A stretch of 64,000 nt of DNA from UBA5734 sp964528645 (GCA_964528645.1 CAZGSR010000005.1:19710-83709); one strand, 5' to 3'; shown: positions 16,796 to 25,680, counted from the first letter of the stretch. Notes: generated by a model not told the origin, from the letters alone. Program-made: numbers and translations.

Positions 16796-18144
16796 TACTT
16801 GGTGCCCTCCTTTGCCTGGGCCTGGGCCTGGCGAACGTAGCCTTTGCCGGCACGGATGCTTTGCACGAGGTAGCGTTTCGCTGGGCAGACATACGTGCAG
16901 CAACCGCATTCAATACAGTCCAGGACGTGGTAGTCTTCCAGCTGCTCAACATCTTTGTTGCGGGCTCCGACATCGAGCATGGTAGGCATCAGGTGCATCG
17001 GGCAAGCTTCGACGCAGCGGCCACAACGGATGCACTGGGTTTCCTGCGGGATCTCGGCTTCTTTTTTATCAAAGACGAGGATGGCGTTGTTGTGCTTAAT
17101 GATGGACGCTTCAGGGCGGTCCAGCGCCACGCCCATCATCGAACCACCCATGATGATTTTGCCAGCCTCGGCGGCATTGCCACCGGCATGGGAAATGACA
17201 TCCGGGATCATGGCTCCGATCGGAACATTGACATTGCAGGGCATCTTCAGGCCGCTGCCATCTAGGGTCAGACGCTTTCTGACCAGTGGCATGCCCGTTT
17301 TCAAATATTTGGCGATGAAACGCACCGTGCTGACGTTGAGCACGACAGCCCCAACCTCAATCGGCAATTTCCCTGACGGGACTTCCCGGCCGGTCAGGCT
17401 GTAGATCAGCATTTTTTCAGCGCCCTGCGGATACATGGTCTTTAACAGATGAACCGAAATGTCCGGCTTGATGTTTTGCTTGAGTTCGAGCTTGGTCAGC
17501 TCATTCTTGAGTACCTCAGCTGCGAGCGGCTTGTTATCCTCAACACCGATCAGTGCCTTTGGTATGTCAAGGTACTGCATGACCAGCATGATGCCTTCGA
17601 TGATTTCGTCCGGGTGCTCAGCGCACTGGCGGAAGTCAGCCGTGATGTAAGGTTCGCATTCAGCGGCATTGATCACGAGGAATTCCGCTGTCTTTCCTTC
17701 CGGGATCTTGAGTTTCATGTGAGTTGGGAATCCAGCGCCACCCAGGCCGACCAGGCCGGAATCGCGCAGGGCCTTGAGGAAACTCTCCGTGTCTGTGACG
17801 ACTGGTGGGACAACCGATTCGTCGCGGGTGTACTGTCCATCGGATTCGATCAGGACAACCTCGACGGATCGACCGGCACTGGACACTTCTTTTCGAATGG
17901 CTGTGACCTTGCCGGAAACGCTGGAGTGGATCGGCACAGCCATCGGACCGGAAGCTTCGCCGATCAACTGGCCGACTTTGACCTGGTCACCGACCTTGAC
18001 GACCGGTGTGCACGGCGGACCGATGTGCATGCTCATGGGGATGTGGATTTCCTTGAAGTCGTCCAGACGGACCGTTGGGTAAAAGTGTGTGTTCTTGTTA
18101 CCCCTCGGATGAACGCCCCCGGAAAAATGACCGAACCTTAGCAC
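16795..18144 (-). CDS. rnfC: Rnf complex subunit C (NADH/FMN and Fe-S subunit)
   Basis: Peripheral NAD+-reducing subunit, 449 residues. Visible elements are the N-terminal biotinyl-like region (GGVHPRGNK, VKVGDQVKVGQLIGEA), the FMN/NADH Rossmann-like region with GLGGAGFPTHMKL and NAAECEPYITADFR, the SLBB part, and two C-terminal [4Fe-4S] motifs CIRCGRCVEACPMHL and CIECGCCTYVCPAKR. The start is GTG with AGGAGG 8 bases upstream. First gene of the operon; an extended -10 sits about 80 bases upstream. Confidence 0.96.
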   Translation of the reverse strand: MLRFGHFSGGVHPRGNKNTHFYPTVRLDDFKEIHIPMSMHIGPPCTPVVKVGDQVKVGQLIGEASGPMAVPIHSSVSGKVTAIRKEVSSAGRSVEVVLIESDGQYTRDESVVPPVVTDTESFLKALRDSGLVGLGGAGFPTHMKLKIPEGKTAEFLVINAAECEPYITADFRQCAEHPDEIIEGIMLVMQYLDIPKALIGVEDNKPLAAEVLKNELTKLELKQNIKPDISVHLLKTMYPQGAEKMLIYSLTGREVPSGKLPIEVGAVVLNVSTVRFIAKYLKTGMPLVRKRLTLDGSGLKMPCNVNVPIGAMIPDVISHAGGNAAEAGKIIMGGSMMGVALDRPEASIIKHNNAILVFDKKEAEIPQETQCIRCGRCVEACPMHLMPTMLDVGARNKDVEQLEDYHVLDCIECGCCTYVCPAKRYLVQSIRAGKGYVRQAQAQAKEGTK

Positions 18145-18224
18145 GGTAGATACCTCCTGTGGTGGTTCAAAAAATAGAAACAGCGACTGAAGTCACAAAA
18201 TAGTGGCATCAAAGGCCAAAAATC

Positions 18225-18233
18225 ACTATATCA
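18225..18233 (-). promoter_or_regulatory. Extended -10 promoter of the rnf operon
   Basis: Minus-strand TGATATAGT gives TG plus TATAGT (-10 at 18225-18230). The -35 region (CTCAACTTGTCA) is not canonical. Transcription would leave a leader of about 75 bases before rnfC. Confidence 0.5.
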
Positions 18234-18494
18234 CAGATCCGTTGACAAGTTGAGTGGATTTTTGCGAAATGTATAGAAAATCTTGCTCGAAGACGCAAAT
18301 AAGCGCAAAATGTCCTAATTTTCTATCGAAAATTGGCTGCGATGTGAAATGTTGCAGGATTTGAAAATCAGACTTGCAATGTGAAAATTGTCGAAAACGT
18401 TTGCGGAATGTTGGCGCCGGCGATCCGGGTTATCTGGGCGGATCGGAACGATTTGGTTAAACGAAGGTTGGTGGCAACGTGTGTGCCGGTATAA
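18234..18494. other. AT-rich non-coding region upstream of rnfC with repeats and a cre-like site
   Basis: No gene is seen here. A direct repeat TGCgATGTGAAA / TGCaATGTGAAA occurs at 18338-18350 and 18375-18387. A near-palindrome CGAAAACGTTTGCG at 18392-18405 matches 12 of 14 positions of the CcpA cre consensus. These could be activator or catabolite sites for rnf, about 105-180 bases upstream of its -10, but none is proven. Confidence 0.35.
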
Positions 18495-18525
18495 GAAAAA
18501 GCCAGGCCGAACAATCGACCTGGCT
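18495..18525 (-). terminator. Terminator of the thioredoxin-reductase-like gene
   Basis: On the minus strand AGCCAGG and CCTGGCT form a stem with a 12-base loop, followed by TTTTTCTT. Confidence 0.8.
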
Positions 18526-18561
18526 CGGATGAGCGACGTTGGACCCTGATCTATAATGGAA

Positions 18562-19467
18562 TCAATGCCACTGGACCTTGACTTCCTTTTCCCCATTGAG
18601 CTGGCGGACATAATTGGCTGCTGCCAGACCGGCCCGGGCACCGTCGCCGACAGCGACGGCGATCTGGAGGAGACCACCCGTGCAATCTCCAGCGGCAAAG
18701 ACACCCGGCAGATTGGTGTCCTGGTCCCTGCTGTTGACCGTTATGACTTTGCCATCGTTGGCCAGTCCAAGCTTCTGGGCCAGATCCACCGCCGAGGCGG
18801 TGCCTTCAGCAACAAAAACACCATCGACCTCCAGGACAGATCCGTCAGCCATTTCGATCCGGCGGACTTTGATCTCGTCGCCGGAGACTGCTGCAATTTT
18901 GCGCAGGTCGACTGTGATGGCTTCATCATCGCTCAAACTGGCTTCATAGGGGCGGTCATTGGTTAACAGGGTGATTCTGCTGGCAAAAGGCTTGAGCTCA
19001 CTGGCTTCCTTGAAGGCGTAATCGCCATTGCCGATGACTGCAACTTTCTTCCCACGATAGAAGAATCCATCACAGGTGGCGCAATAACTGACCCCGCGAC
19101 CTTCGAACTCGGCTAATCCGGGTACGGTGGCCTTTTTCCTGGGCATGCCGGTGGCGATGACCAGGGACTTGGCCTCCAGTTCCCGGGTAGTGGTTTGGAC
19201 GCCATAATTTTCCATGAACAGGAGCCCGGTTACTTCTTCGGTCAGGATCTCAACTCCGAGTCGTCGTGCCTGGGCCTCGCTGTCTGCCATCAGTTTGGCC
19301 GCGTGGACGGGCTCCGGAAAGCCTAGATAATTTTCGATCAAATCAGCAGTGGCCAAGGCCCCGGCATCGCGGCCAATCACCAGGACAGACAGACCCGCCC
19401 GGATCGCATAAATGGCGGCAGACAACCCGGCTGGGCCTTTGCCGACAACGATCAGATCATACAACAT
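18562..19467 (-). CDS. Thioredoxin-reductase-like FAD/NAD(P) oxidoreductase
   Basis: A 301-residue flavoprotein of the TrxB fold. The FAD-binding site is VVGKGPAGLSAAIYAIRAG, the redox-active pair C129/C132 lies in SYCATCDGFFY, the NAD(P) motif is VIGNGDYAFKEA (GxGxxA/G) and the C-terminal FAD motif is GVFAAGDCTGG. The NAD(P) loop is unlike the GGGDSA of classical TrxB, so the electron donor may be ferredoxin or NADH rather than NADPH. The partner thioredoxin is not adjacent. GGAGG lies 8 bases before the ATG, directly after the terminator of hcp. Confidence 0.85.
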   Translation of the reverse strand: MLYDLIVVGKGPAGLSAAIYAIRAGLSVLVIGRDAGALATADLIENYLGFPEPVHAAKLMADSEAQARRLGVEILTEEVTGLLFMENYGVQTTTRELEAKSLVIATGMPRKKATVPGLAEFEGRGVSYCATCDGFFYRGKKVAVIGNGDYAFKEASELKPFASRITLLTNDRPYEASLSDDEAITVDLRKIAAVSGDEIKVRRIEMADGSVLEVDGVFVAEGTASAVDLAQKLGLANDGKVITVNSRDQDTNLPGVFAAGDCTGGLLQIAVAVGDGARAGLAAANYVRQLNGEKEVKVQWH

Positions 19468-19479
19468 AGGTAACCTCCA

Positions 19480-19520
19480 AAAAAACAGACGACCCGGCTT
19501 CTAGACCAACCGGGTCGTCT
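19480..19520 (-). terminator. Terminator downstream of hcp
   Basis: A perfect 11-bp stem (AGACGACCCGG with CCGGGTCGTCT, 12-base loop) is followed on the minus strand by G and seven T residues, which run directly into the ribosome site of the next gene. Confidence 0.85.
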
Positions 19521-19591
19521 GCACGCTAATCAATTTGTGCCACACTCGATTCAAGCTTGTCAATCGGACTTGTTACAGACCGCACAAGGTG

Positions 19592-19624
19592 GGCCGGGCG
19601 GGAGGCTCCAATCTCCACCCGGCC
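19592..19624. repeat. GC-rich inverted repeat after hcp
   Basis: GGCCGGG...CCCGGCC arms with inner GGAG/CTCC pairing form a strong stem-loop 16 bases past the hcp stop codon. No T-run follows, so it may protect the 3' end of the mRNA rather than terminate. Confidence 0.6.
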
Positions 19625-19639
19625 GAAGGACACAAAGGA

Positions 19640-21229
19640 TCAGGCGCCGAGGATTTGCTGCATGTCGTAGTCGACATTAGAGGTCGGACGGATGCCGAAC
19701 TGGTCGACGAGGACATTGAGGACGTTGGCGGAAACAAAGGCAGGCAGTGTCGGGCCAAGGTAGATATTCTTGACACCGAGGGCCAACAGGGTCAGCAGGA
19801 CGCAAACAGCCTTCTGCTCGTACCAGGAGAGAACCAGGGTCAGCGGCAGATCGTTGACGCCACAGTTGAAAGCCTCAGCCAGGGCGACGGCGACACGGAT
19901 CGCGGAGTAGGAGTCGTTGCACTGGCCCATGTCCATGATGCGCGGGAACGGTCCGATGTGGCCGATATCCATGTCATTGAAGCGGAACTTGCCGCAGGCC
20001 AGGGTCAGGACGATGGTGTCAGACGGGGTGGCCTTGACGAAGTCGGTGTAGTAATTGCGGCCCGGCTTGGCACCGTCGCAGCCACCGACGAGGAAGATGT
20101 GCTTGAGGGCACCGCTATTGACCGCATCGATGACCTGGGTGGCAGCACCGAGGACGGTCGCGTGGCCAAAGCCGGTCAGCAGCTTAGAACCGCCGTTGAT
20201 GCCGGTCATGGTGACAGGCTCGGAGAAACCGCCGAGGGCGATGGCTTTTTCGATGACCTGGGAAAAGTCCTTGTGACCCTTCTCACCATCCGGGATATGG
20301 ACCAGGCCGGGATACTCGACGACAGCGGTGGTGAACACGCGATCGGCATAGTCTTCTTTCGGGGGCATCAGGCAGTTGGTGGTAAAGAGGAAGGCAGCCG
20401 GGACATTCTTGAATTCCTTCTGCTGGTTCTGCCAGGCGGTACCGAAATTGCCCTTGAGCTGGCTGTATTTCTTGAGTTCCGGATAGGCATGGGCTGGCAG
20501 CATTTCGCCGTGGGTGTAGATGTTGACGCCTTTGCCTTCGGTCTGCTCGAGCAACATCTTGAGGTCGTGCAGGTCATGTCCGGAGACGACGATGAAGGGG
20601 CCCTTTTCGATGGTCATGGTGACTTCGGTCGGGACAGGGTTGCCATAGGCGCTGGTGTTGGCATCGTCGAGGACTTCCATGCAGCGATAGTTATCCTTGC
20701 CGAACTTCATCAGGAGGTTGAGCCATTCTTCGACGCTGTGATCGGTACCGACCGCGACCATGCCATCAAACATGGCCTGGTTGACTTCGGCGTCCATTTT
20801 GTCGAGCATCAGGGCATGGTAGGCATAGGCAGCCATGCCACGCAGACCTAAAAGCAGCAGGGAGCGCAGGGAAACGACATCCGGATCACCGGCGAAGAGC
20901 TGGTCGCCCTGGGCGATGACGCTGTGAACAACGAGCTTGTTCGCGGCACGCTTGGCAGCAGCAGCAGCTTCGACTTTGGCCACGAGCTTATTGAGCGAGA
21001 CATCATCGAAGCTGACATTGGTGATGGTGGTGAACAGACCTTCCATCATCAGCTGGGCGTCAGCAGCGGTGATTTCCTGCCCCTGGTTGGCGAGGGCGAA
21101 ATTAATCAGGGCAAGGGTCAGGTCATCCTGCAGATTGGATGTGTCGGCACTTTTGCCGCAGGCACCGGCAACGGTGCAGCCTTTGCCGCCGACGGTTTGT
21201 TCGCACTGGAAACAGAACATGTTTGACAT
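19640..21229 (-). CDS. hcp: Hybrid cluster protein (hydroxylamine/NO-detoxifying reductase)
   Basis: Contains a [4Fe-4S] and a hybrid [4Fe-2S-2O] cluster; described roles are reduction of hydroxylamine and of nitric oxide to N2O under anaerobiosis. The 529 residues begin MSNMFCFQCEQTVGGKGC...GACG, giving the N-terminal Cys ligands; hybrid-cluster ligands include Glu and Cys in FIVVSGHDL, LFTTNCLMPP, FLVGGCDGAKPGR and ILTLACGKFRFN. The class (short insert) resembles strict-anaerobe forms. A longer frame to 21424 overlaps the upstream Fe-S gene; the ATG at 21229 has GGAGG and the family N-terminus. The neighbour at 21313-22074 may donate electrons. Confidence 0.95.
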   Translation of the reverse strand: MSNMFCFQCEQTVGGKGCTVAGACGKSADTSNLQDDLTLALINFALANQGQEITAADAQLMMEGLFTTITNVSFDDVSLNKLVAKVEAAAAAKRAANKLVVHSVIAQGDQLFAGDPDVVSLRSLLLLGLRGMAAYAYHALMLDKMDAEVNQAMFDGMVAVGTDHSVEEWLNLLMKFGKDNYRCMEVLDDANTSAYGNPVPTEVTMTIEKGPFIVVSGHDLHDLKMLLEQTEGKGVNIYTHGEMLPAHAYPELKKYSQLKGNFGTAWQNQQKEFKNVPAAFLFTTNCLMPPKEDYADRVFTTAVVEYPGLVHIPDGEKGHKDFSQVIEKAIALGGFSEPVTMTGINGGSKLLTGFGHATVLGAATQVIDAVNSGALKHIFLVGGCDGAKPGRNYYTDFVKATPSDTIVLTLACGKFRFNDMDIGHIGPFPRIMDMGQCNDSYSAIRVAVALAEAFNCGVNDLPLTLVLSWYEQKAVCVLLTLLALGVKNIYLGPTLPAFVSANVLNVLVDQFGIRPTSNVDYDMQQILGA

Positions 21230-21312
21230 TGGGAGATCCTCCGATATTTTTATTGGCTTGGAGCCTTTGGGATACTGGTCTGAGTGATGAAAAACTGGTT
21301 TTTGATGCTGGA

Positions 21313-22074
21313 TCAGTCTTCGAGGATGCGGCCATCGGTGGTGATGGTCACGACCTGCCAAGGAATCATCTTGCCGCTCTGTTGCAGGGCTTTCTTGGCG
21401 GCGAAGTCGAGACCGCCACAGCACGGAACCTCCATGCGGACGATGGTGACGCTGCGGATGTCATTCTGGCGGAAAATCTCCGTCAGTTTTTCGGTGTAAT
21501 CTCCAGCGTCAAGTTTGGGACAGCCGATCATGGTGACTTTGCCCTTGATGAATTCCTCGTGGAAATTGGCCCGGGAGTAAGCGGCGCAATCGGCAGCGAT
21601 CAGGAGCTTGGCGCCCTGGTAAAATGGAGCCTTGACCGGGAGCAGCTTGATCTGGACCGGCCATTGCTTGAGCTCGGAGTTGGCGGCAGTGGGATCGACC
21701 GGAGCCTTGGCGGCCACAGGTGTTGGCGCAACAGGAGCTTCGGCACGGTCGAAGGTACGCTGGGCATTGCCGGGACAGCCGCGGAAGACCGGCTGGGCTG
21801 CGGCAGCGGTTTTTGCAGCTGCTTCGGCTTTCATCTCGAGATCGGCCGGGGAGCCTGGGGCGGGAGCAGTGAATTCGTCCGCCTCACGTTCCTCGATCGT
21901 AATCGCACCGGTCGGGCAGGTTGGCAGGCAGGCACCGAGGCCATCGCAGTAGGATTCCTTGATCAGGCGGGCTTTGCCATTGATCAGGGCGAGGGCACCC
22001 TCGTGGCAGCCGATGATGCACTCACCGCAGCCATTGCACTTTTCTTCATCGACAACAATGATATTCCGTTTCAT
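21313..22074 (-). CDS. Ferredoxin-type 4Fe-4S protein upstream of hcp
   Basis: A 253-residue protein. Residues about 8-60 are a 2[4Fe-4S] ferredoxin domain (KCNGCGECIIGCHEG and YCDGLGACLPTCPTG); a long Ala/Pro-rich linker (about 65-135) follows; the C-terminal half (about 140-253) is conserved-looking with Cys in AADCAAYSR, IGCPKLDAGDY and EVPCCGGL. Proteins of this build are often found beside hcp and are plausible electron carriers for it. It is divergent from a Crp/Fnr regulator gene. ATG at 22074 has AAAGGATC upstream. Confidence 0.85.
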   Translation of the reverse strand: MKRNIIVVDEEKCNGCGECIIGCHEGALALINGKARLIKESYCDGLGACLPTCPTGAITIEEREADEFTAPAPGSPADLEMKAEAAAKTAAAAQPVFRGCPGNAQRTFDRAEAPVAPTPVAAKAPVDPTAANSELKQWPVQIKLLPVKAPFYQGAKLLIAADCAAYSRANFHEEFIKGKVTMIGCPKLDAGDYTEKLTEIFRQNDIRSVTIVRMEVPCCGGLDFAAKKALQQSGKMIPWQVVTITTDGRILED

Positions 22075-22133
22075 GTGAAGATCCTTTCGTGTGACCGGCC
22101 TGGTGTTGGAGCCGCCGGTGCAGTGGGTTCAAC

Positions 22134-22161
22134 TTGTTTTCTGGCGTCAGTGTACTATAAT
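22134..22161 (+). promoter_or_regulatory. Promoter of the Crp/Fnr regulator gene
   Basis: TTGTTT (22134-22139) and TATAAT (22156-22161) are 16 bases apart, 46 bases before the ATG at 22208. The same 133-base gap must hold the divergent promoter of the ferredoxin-hcp unit, which I cannot place. Confidence 0.65.
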
Positions 22162-22207
22162 GAACACAGGCACGCTGTAGCCATAGCAACAAAGAAGAAG
22201 GTGGAAC

Positions 22208-22897
22208 ATGATCGAGAAATGGTTGCCCATATTGACCCGCTGTGGGATTTTCGAAGGGCTCCAAGCATCGGACATTCTCGATATGATGCCCTGTTTCCAG
22301 CCAGCCATCAAAACATACACCAAGGATGACATTCTGTGCCGGATCGGTGATCCCCAGGATACCTTTGGCGTCGTTCTTGAGGGTGAAATCATTGTCCAGA
22401 AAGAAGACTACGCCGGCAATCGCCTGATTATGGGCACATTCGGCCCGGCCGAACTTTTCGGTGAGGTGGCCGCTTTTGCCCGGATCGGCACATGGCCCAA
22501 CATGGTCGTTGCCAACAGCCGCTGCCAGGTCCTGTTCCTGCCCATCGGAAAATTTACCAAGCCCTGCTGCAAGATCTGCAATGCCCACCAGCTCCTGATC
22601 GAAAACATGCTGCGCATTGTCTCCCGCAAAGCCTTGATCATGAACAACCGGATCTCCTACCTCAAGGTTAAGAGCATGCGTGAGAAACTGGCTGCTTTCC
22701 TCTACGAACAACACCAGATGACTGGAAACCGGACCTTCATGATCCCGATGAACCGTGAACAACTGGCAGATTACCTCAATGTGTCCCGCCCCTCGATGTC
22801 TCGTGAACTTGGCCGGATTCGTGACGAAGGCGTGATAGACTTCTATCGCTCCTCGTTCACGATCAAGGATATCGAAGCCCTGCGCCGCATGCACTAA
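22208..22897 (+). CDS. Crp/Fnr-family transcriptional regulator (possible HcpR-type)
   Basis: A 229-residue regulator: cyclic-nucleotide-binding-like sensor domain at about 15-130 (GDPQDTFGVVLEGEIIVQKED, FGEVAAFARIG) and a C-terminal winged helix at about 150-225 (MNREQLADYLNVSRPSMSRELGRIRDEGVIDF, a strong HTH). Several cysteines, including a KPCCKIC cluster near residue 122, could sense redox or NO. Its divergent position next to the ferredoxin-hcp pair suggests it controls them, as HcpR-type regulators do in other anaerobes; this is inference from context. RBS GAAGAAGGTGG precedes ATG. Confidence 0.88.
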   Translation: MIEKWLPILTRCGIFEGLQASDILDMMPCFQPAIKTYTKDDILCRIGDPQDTFGVVLEGEIIVQKEDYAGNRLIMGTFGPAELFGEVAAFARIGTWPNMVVANSRCQVLFLPIGKFTKPCCKICNAHQLLIENMLRIVSRKALIMNNRISYLKVKSMREKLAAFLYEQHQMTGNRTFMIPMNREQLADYLNVSRPSMSRELGRIRDEGVIDFYRSSFTIKDIEALRRMH

Positions 22898-22924
22898 AGC
22901 GGCATCCATCAAAGGAGGCCTCCC

Positions 22925-23173
22925 ATGACTGAGCACACCATCCTGATCATCCGTGTCAACCAGCGTCTGCACAGCGCCGAGAAACTGCAGAAGGTTTTCT
23001 CACAGTACGGCTGCAGCATCAAGACCCGGCTGGGCTTGCATGAGGCCGGGGACGTCTGCGCCACCGACGGCCTGATCATCCTGCAGCTCGTCCGTGGCGC
23101 CGATGACCTCAATGCATTCCGCAATGAGCTCAATGCCCTCGATGGAGTAACTGCGATCCTGGTCGAGATCTGA
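22925..23173 (+). CDS. Small ACT-like protein of the TM1266 type
   Basis: An 82-residue protein with a single beta-alpha-beta-beta-alpha-beta pattern: ILIIRVNQRLHSAEKLQKVFSQYG, then IKTRLGLHEAG, then LIILQLVRGADDLNAF and a final AILVEI strand. This resembles TM1266, annotated as the iron-only hydrogenase system putative regulator. AAAGGAGG precedes the ATG. It lies 27 bases after the Crp/Fnr gene and 2 bases before the aminopeptidase gene, so all three may be one transcript. No hydrogenase maturation gene is visible in the window. Confidence 0.65.
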   Translation: MTEHTILIIRVNQRLHSAEKLQKVFSQYGCSIKTRLGLHEAGDVCATDGLIILQLVRGADDLNAFRNELNALDGVTAILVEI

Positions 23174-23175
23174 CC

Positions 23176-24294
23176 ATGCACGACCCTCGCCTCGACCGAC
23201 TTGCCCAGATGCTCCTGACCCATTCCCTGCGTCTTTCCCCTGGCGATATTTTCCAGATCAATGCTATCCCCGAGGCTCAGCCACTGGTCAAGGCCCTCTA
23301 CCGCGAAGCTCGTCGCCAGCGCCTGTACCCGGTTGTATTCTGGACCGATGACGAAATTGCCCGGCTGGAATACGATCTGCTGGATCCTGACTTGCCAGCA
23401 ACAGCCGAGTTCCTGGAGAAACGCACTGCCTGGAATGCCGCCCGGGTGGCCGATCTCAAAGCCGTCCTGACCATTCGTGGTTCCGTGAACGAGCGGGAAC
23501 TCAGCGGTGTCGATCCGATCCGCCAGCAAATGGTCAGCAAAGCAGGGGAAATCGTCTCCCGCACCATCATCAATGACCGCCAGTGGGTTCTATTCTATTG
23601 GCCGACCCCCGCCCAGGCTCAGAAAGCTGGGATGTCTCTGGATGACTACTTCGATTTCGTCCTCAACGTCAGTCTCGTCGACTACGAACGCCTGTTCCAC
23701 TTTGAGCAAATCCTCGCCGCGCGGATGGAACGGGCCAGCCGGGTCCGGATCAAGGGACCAGGCACCGACCTCTCCTTTTCCATCCAGGGCCTGCCAGCCG
23801 TCTGCTGCTATGGCCGGCGCAATGTCCCGGATGGCGAGGTCTACACCGCACCGGTCCGCGACTCGGTCAACGGCACCATCACCTACAATGTTCCTGCCCA
23901 GTACTGGGGCAAGACCTTCAACAACATCCAGCTGACTTTTTTGAATGGGCGCATCAGCGAAGCCAGCTGTGATGGTGACAACGAGACACTGGGCAAGATT
24001 TTTGACACCGATGAAGGTGCCCGCTTCATCGGGGAATTCTCGTTTGGCGTCAATCCCATGATCCGGGAACCGATCGGCAGTACCTTGTTTGATGAGAAAA
24101 TTGCCGGTTCGATTCACTTCACACCGGGCAATGCCTATGCCAAGGCCGACAATGGCAACCGGTCGGCGATCCACTGGGACCTGATCCTGATCCAGCGCCC
24201 GGAACATGGCGGCGGAGAGATCTGGCTCGACGATGTCTTTTTCCGCCAGGATGGCCGCTTTGTGCCCGAGGACTTGCAAGACCTCAATCCTTGA
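23176..24294 (+). CDS. M29-family aminopeptidase
   Basis: A 372-residue metallo-aminopeptidase of the thermophilic (AmpS/AmpT) type, cleaving N-terminal residues from peptides in the cytoplasm. Family metal and catalytic motifs occur in order: NVPDGEVYTAP (Glu, about residue 220), IGEFSFGVNP (Glu/Asn, about 285), HFTPGNAYAKADNG (His and Tyr, about 315) and IHWDLIL (His/Asp, about 335). It starts 2 bases after the TM1266-like stop codon; CGAGATC is the only weak ribosome signal, so coupling is likely. Confidence 0.9.
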   Translation: MHDPRLDRLAQMLLTHSLRLSPGDIFQINAIPEAQPLVKALYREARRQRLYPVVFWTDDEIARLEYDLLDPDLPATAEFLEKRTAWNAARVADLKAVLTIRGSVNERELSGVDPIRQQMVSKAGEIVSRTIINDRQWVLFYWPTPAQAQKAGMSLDDYFDFVLNVSLVDYERLFHFEQILAARMERASRVRIKGPGTDLSFSIQGLPAVCCYGRRNVPDGEVYTAPVRDSVNGTITYNVPAQYWGKTFNNIQLTFLNGRISEASCDGDNETLGKIFDTDEGARFIGEFSFGVNPMIREPIGSTLFDEKIAGSIHFTPGNAYAKADNGNRSAIHWDLILIQRPEHGGGEIWLDDVFFRQDGRFVPEDLQDLNP

Positions 24295-24349
24295 AGCGCT
24301 GCCCTGAATCGACTAAAATGGTGAAACAGCTGACTTTTTGGAGGAAACC

Positions 24350-25636
24350 ATGCTCGATATCAACCTCATCCGCGAAAATCCCGCACTCGTTGCGGAAAAA
24401 CTGGCCCGCAAAGGCTACACAGCCGATTTCACCGACTTTCTGGCCCGCGATGAAAAGCGCCGCCAGCTGATCTTTGCTACCGAATCCCTGAAGGCTGAGA
24501 AGAACAAAACCTCGGCCGAGATTCCGAAGCTCAAGAAAGAAGGCAAAGACATCCAGCCGATTTTCGACCGGATGAAGCAGATCTCCGAGCAGATCAGCAC
24601 TCAGGATGCAGAGCTGTCAGCCCTTGAGGCACAGCAGCAGGCTTTCCTCGAAGCCTTGCCGAACTTGCCGGCCGATGACGTTGTTGCTGGTGGTAAGGAA
24701 AACAATGCCGTGGTGACTGTATTTGGCGAAAAGCCCCAGTTTGACTTCACACCGAAGCACCACGTTGACCTGGTTGAAGGACTCGGCATGATCGACTATG
24801 CCCGCGGGGCCAAACTCGGCGGCAGCGGCTTCTGGGTCTACCGCAAAGATGGCGCCCTGCTGGAATGGGCCCTGCTCAACTACTTCATGGCTGAGCACCT
24901 CAGGGATGGCTATGAAATGATGCTGCCGCCACACATTCTGACCTACCAGTGTGGCTACACCGCTGGCCAGTTCCCCAAATTCAAAGACGATGTTTTCCAG
25001 CTGCGCAAGGACGAGGGCGAAGGCTTCACACATTTCATCCTGCCCACGGCTGAAACCGCCCTGGTCAACCTCCACCGAGACGAGATCCTCGACGAAGATG
25101 CCCTGCCCTTCAAATATTTTGCCTACACCCCCTGCTATCGCAAAGAAGCTGGCAGCTACCGTGCCGAGGAACGTGGCATGATCCGCGGCCACCAGTTCAA
25201 CAAGATCGAGATGTTCCAGTACGCTCTGCCGGAGCAGTCAGATGATGCCCTGGAAGAGCTCGTCGACAAGGCTGCCGCACTGGTCCGCGGCCTCGGGCTG
25301 CATCACCGGGTCAGCAAGCTCGCCGCCGGCGACTGCAGCGCCTCGATGGTCAAGACCTACGACATCGAGGTCTGGATCCCCAGCATGAATGACTACAAGG
25401 AAGTCAGCTCGGCCAGTAATGCCGGTGACTACCAGGCCCGCCGCGGCAATATGAAGTTCCGCCGCAAATCGACCGGCAAGCTGGAGTTTGTCCACACCCT
25501 CAATGCATCCGGCCTGGCAACCTCGCGCATCATGCCTGCGATTGTCGAGCATTACCAGCAAGCCGATGGCAGCATCGTCATCCCGGAGGTTCTCAGACCC
25601 TGGATGGGTGGCAGGACTGTGATCGAACGGATCTAA
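24350..25636 (+). CDS. serS: Seryl-tRNA synthetase
   Basis: Charges tRNA-Ser with serine. The 428-residue class II synthetase starts MLDINLIRENP, has the N-terminal coiled-coil arm (about 25-100, rich in Lys/Glu), motif 2 region CYRKEAGSYRAEERGMIRGHQF and motif 3 region with SSASNAGDYQARRGNMKFR and GRTVIERI. Note SSASNAGDYQ where many bacteria have SSCSNCTDFQ. GGAGG lies 5 bases before the ATG at 24350; the in-frame TTG at 24338 overlaps that ribosome site and is rejected. A tRNA-Ser gene lies at 31478. Confidence 0.97.
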   Translation: MLDINLIRENPALVAEKLARKGYTADFTDFLARDEKRRQLIFATESLKAEKNKTSAEIPKLKKEGKDIQPIFDRMKQISEQISTQDAELSALEAQQQAFLEALPNLPADDVVAGGKENNAVVTVFGEKPQFDFTPKHHVDLVEGLGMIDYARGAKLGGSGFWVYRKDGALLEWALLNYFMAEHLRDGYEMMLPPHILTYQCGYTAGQFPKFKDDVFQLRKDEGEGFTHFILPTAETALVNLHRDEILDEDALPFKYFAYTPCYRKEAGSYRAEERGMIRGHQFNKIEMFQYALPEQSDDALEELVDKAAALVRGLGLHHRVSKLAAGDCSASMVKTYDIEVWIPSMNDYKEVSSASNAGDYQARRGNMKFRRKSTGKLEFVHTLNASGLATSRIMPAIVEHYQQADGSIVIPEVLRPWMGGRTVIERI

Positions 25637-25662
25637 GTCCGGTCATTTTCATATCAAACCGG

Positions 25663-25680
25663 TTAACTTCATGTTAAAAT
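25663..25680 (+). promoter_or_regulatory. Possible promoter with inverted repeat before the Nudix gene
   Basis: An extended -10-like TGTTAAAAT (25672-25680) overlaps an inverted repeat TTAAC...GTTAA (25663-25677). Either a promoter or an operator; no clear -35. Confidence 0.35.

Noticed and set aside
22075..22207. FNR or HcpR palindrome in the hcp-regulator gap
   Set aside because: GTTGGA...TTCAAC is too widely spaced and imperfect; no TTGAC-type palindrome is present.
22046..22972. Minus-strand frame of 308 codons over the Crp/Fnr gene
   Set aside because: It is antisense to a clear regulator with an HTH and spans the promoter region.
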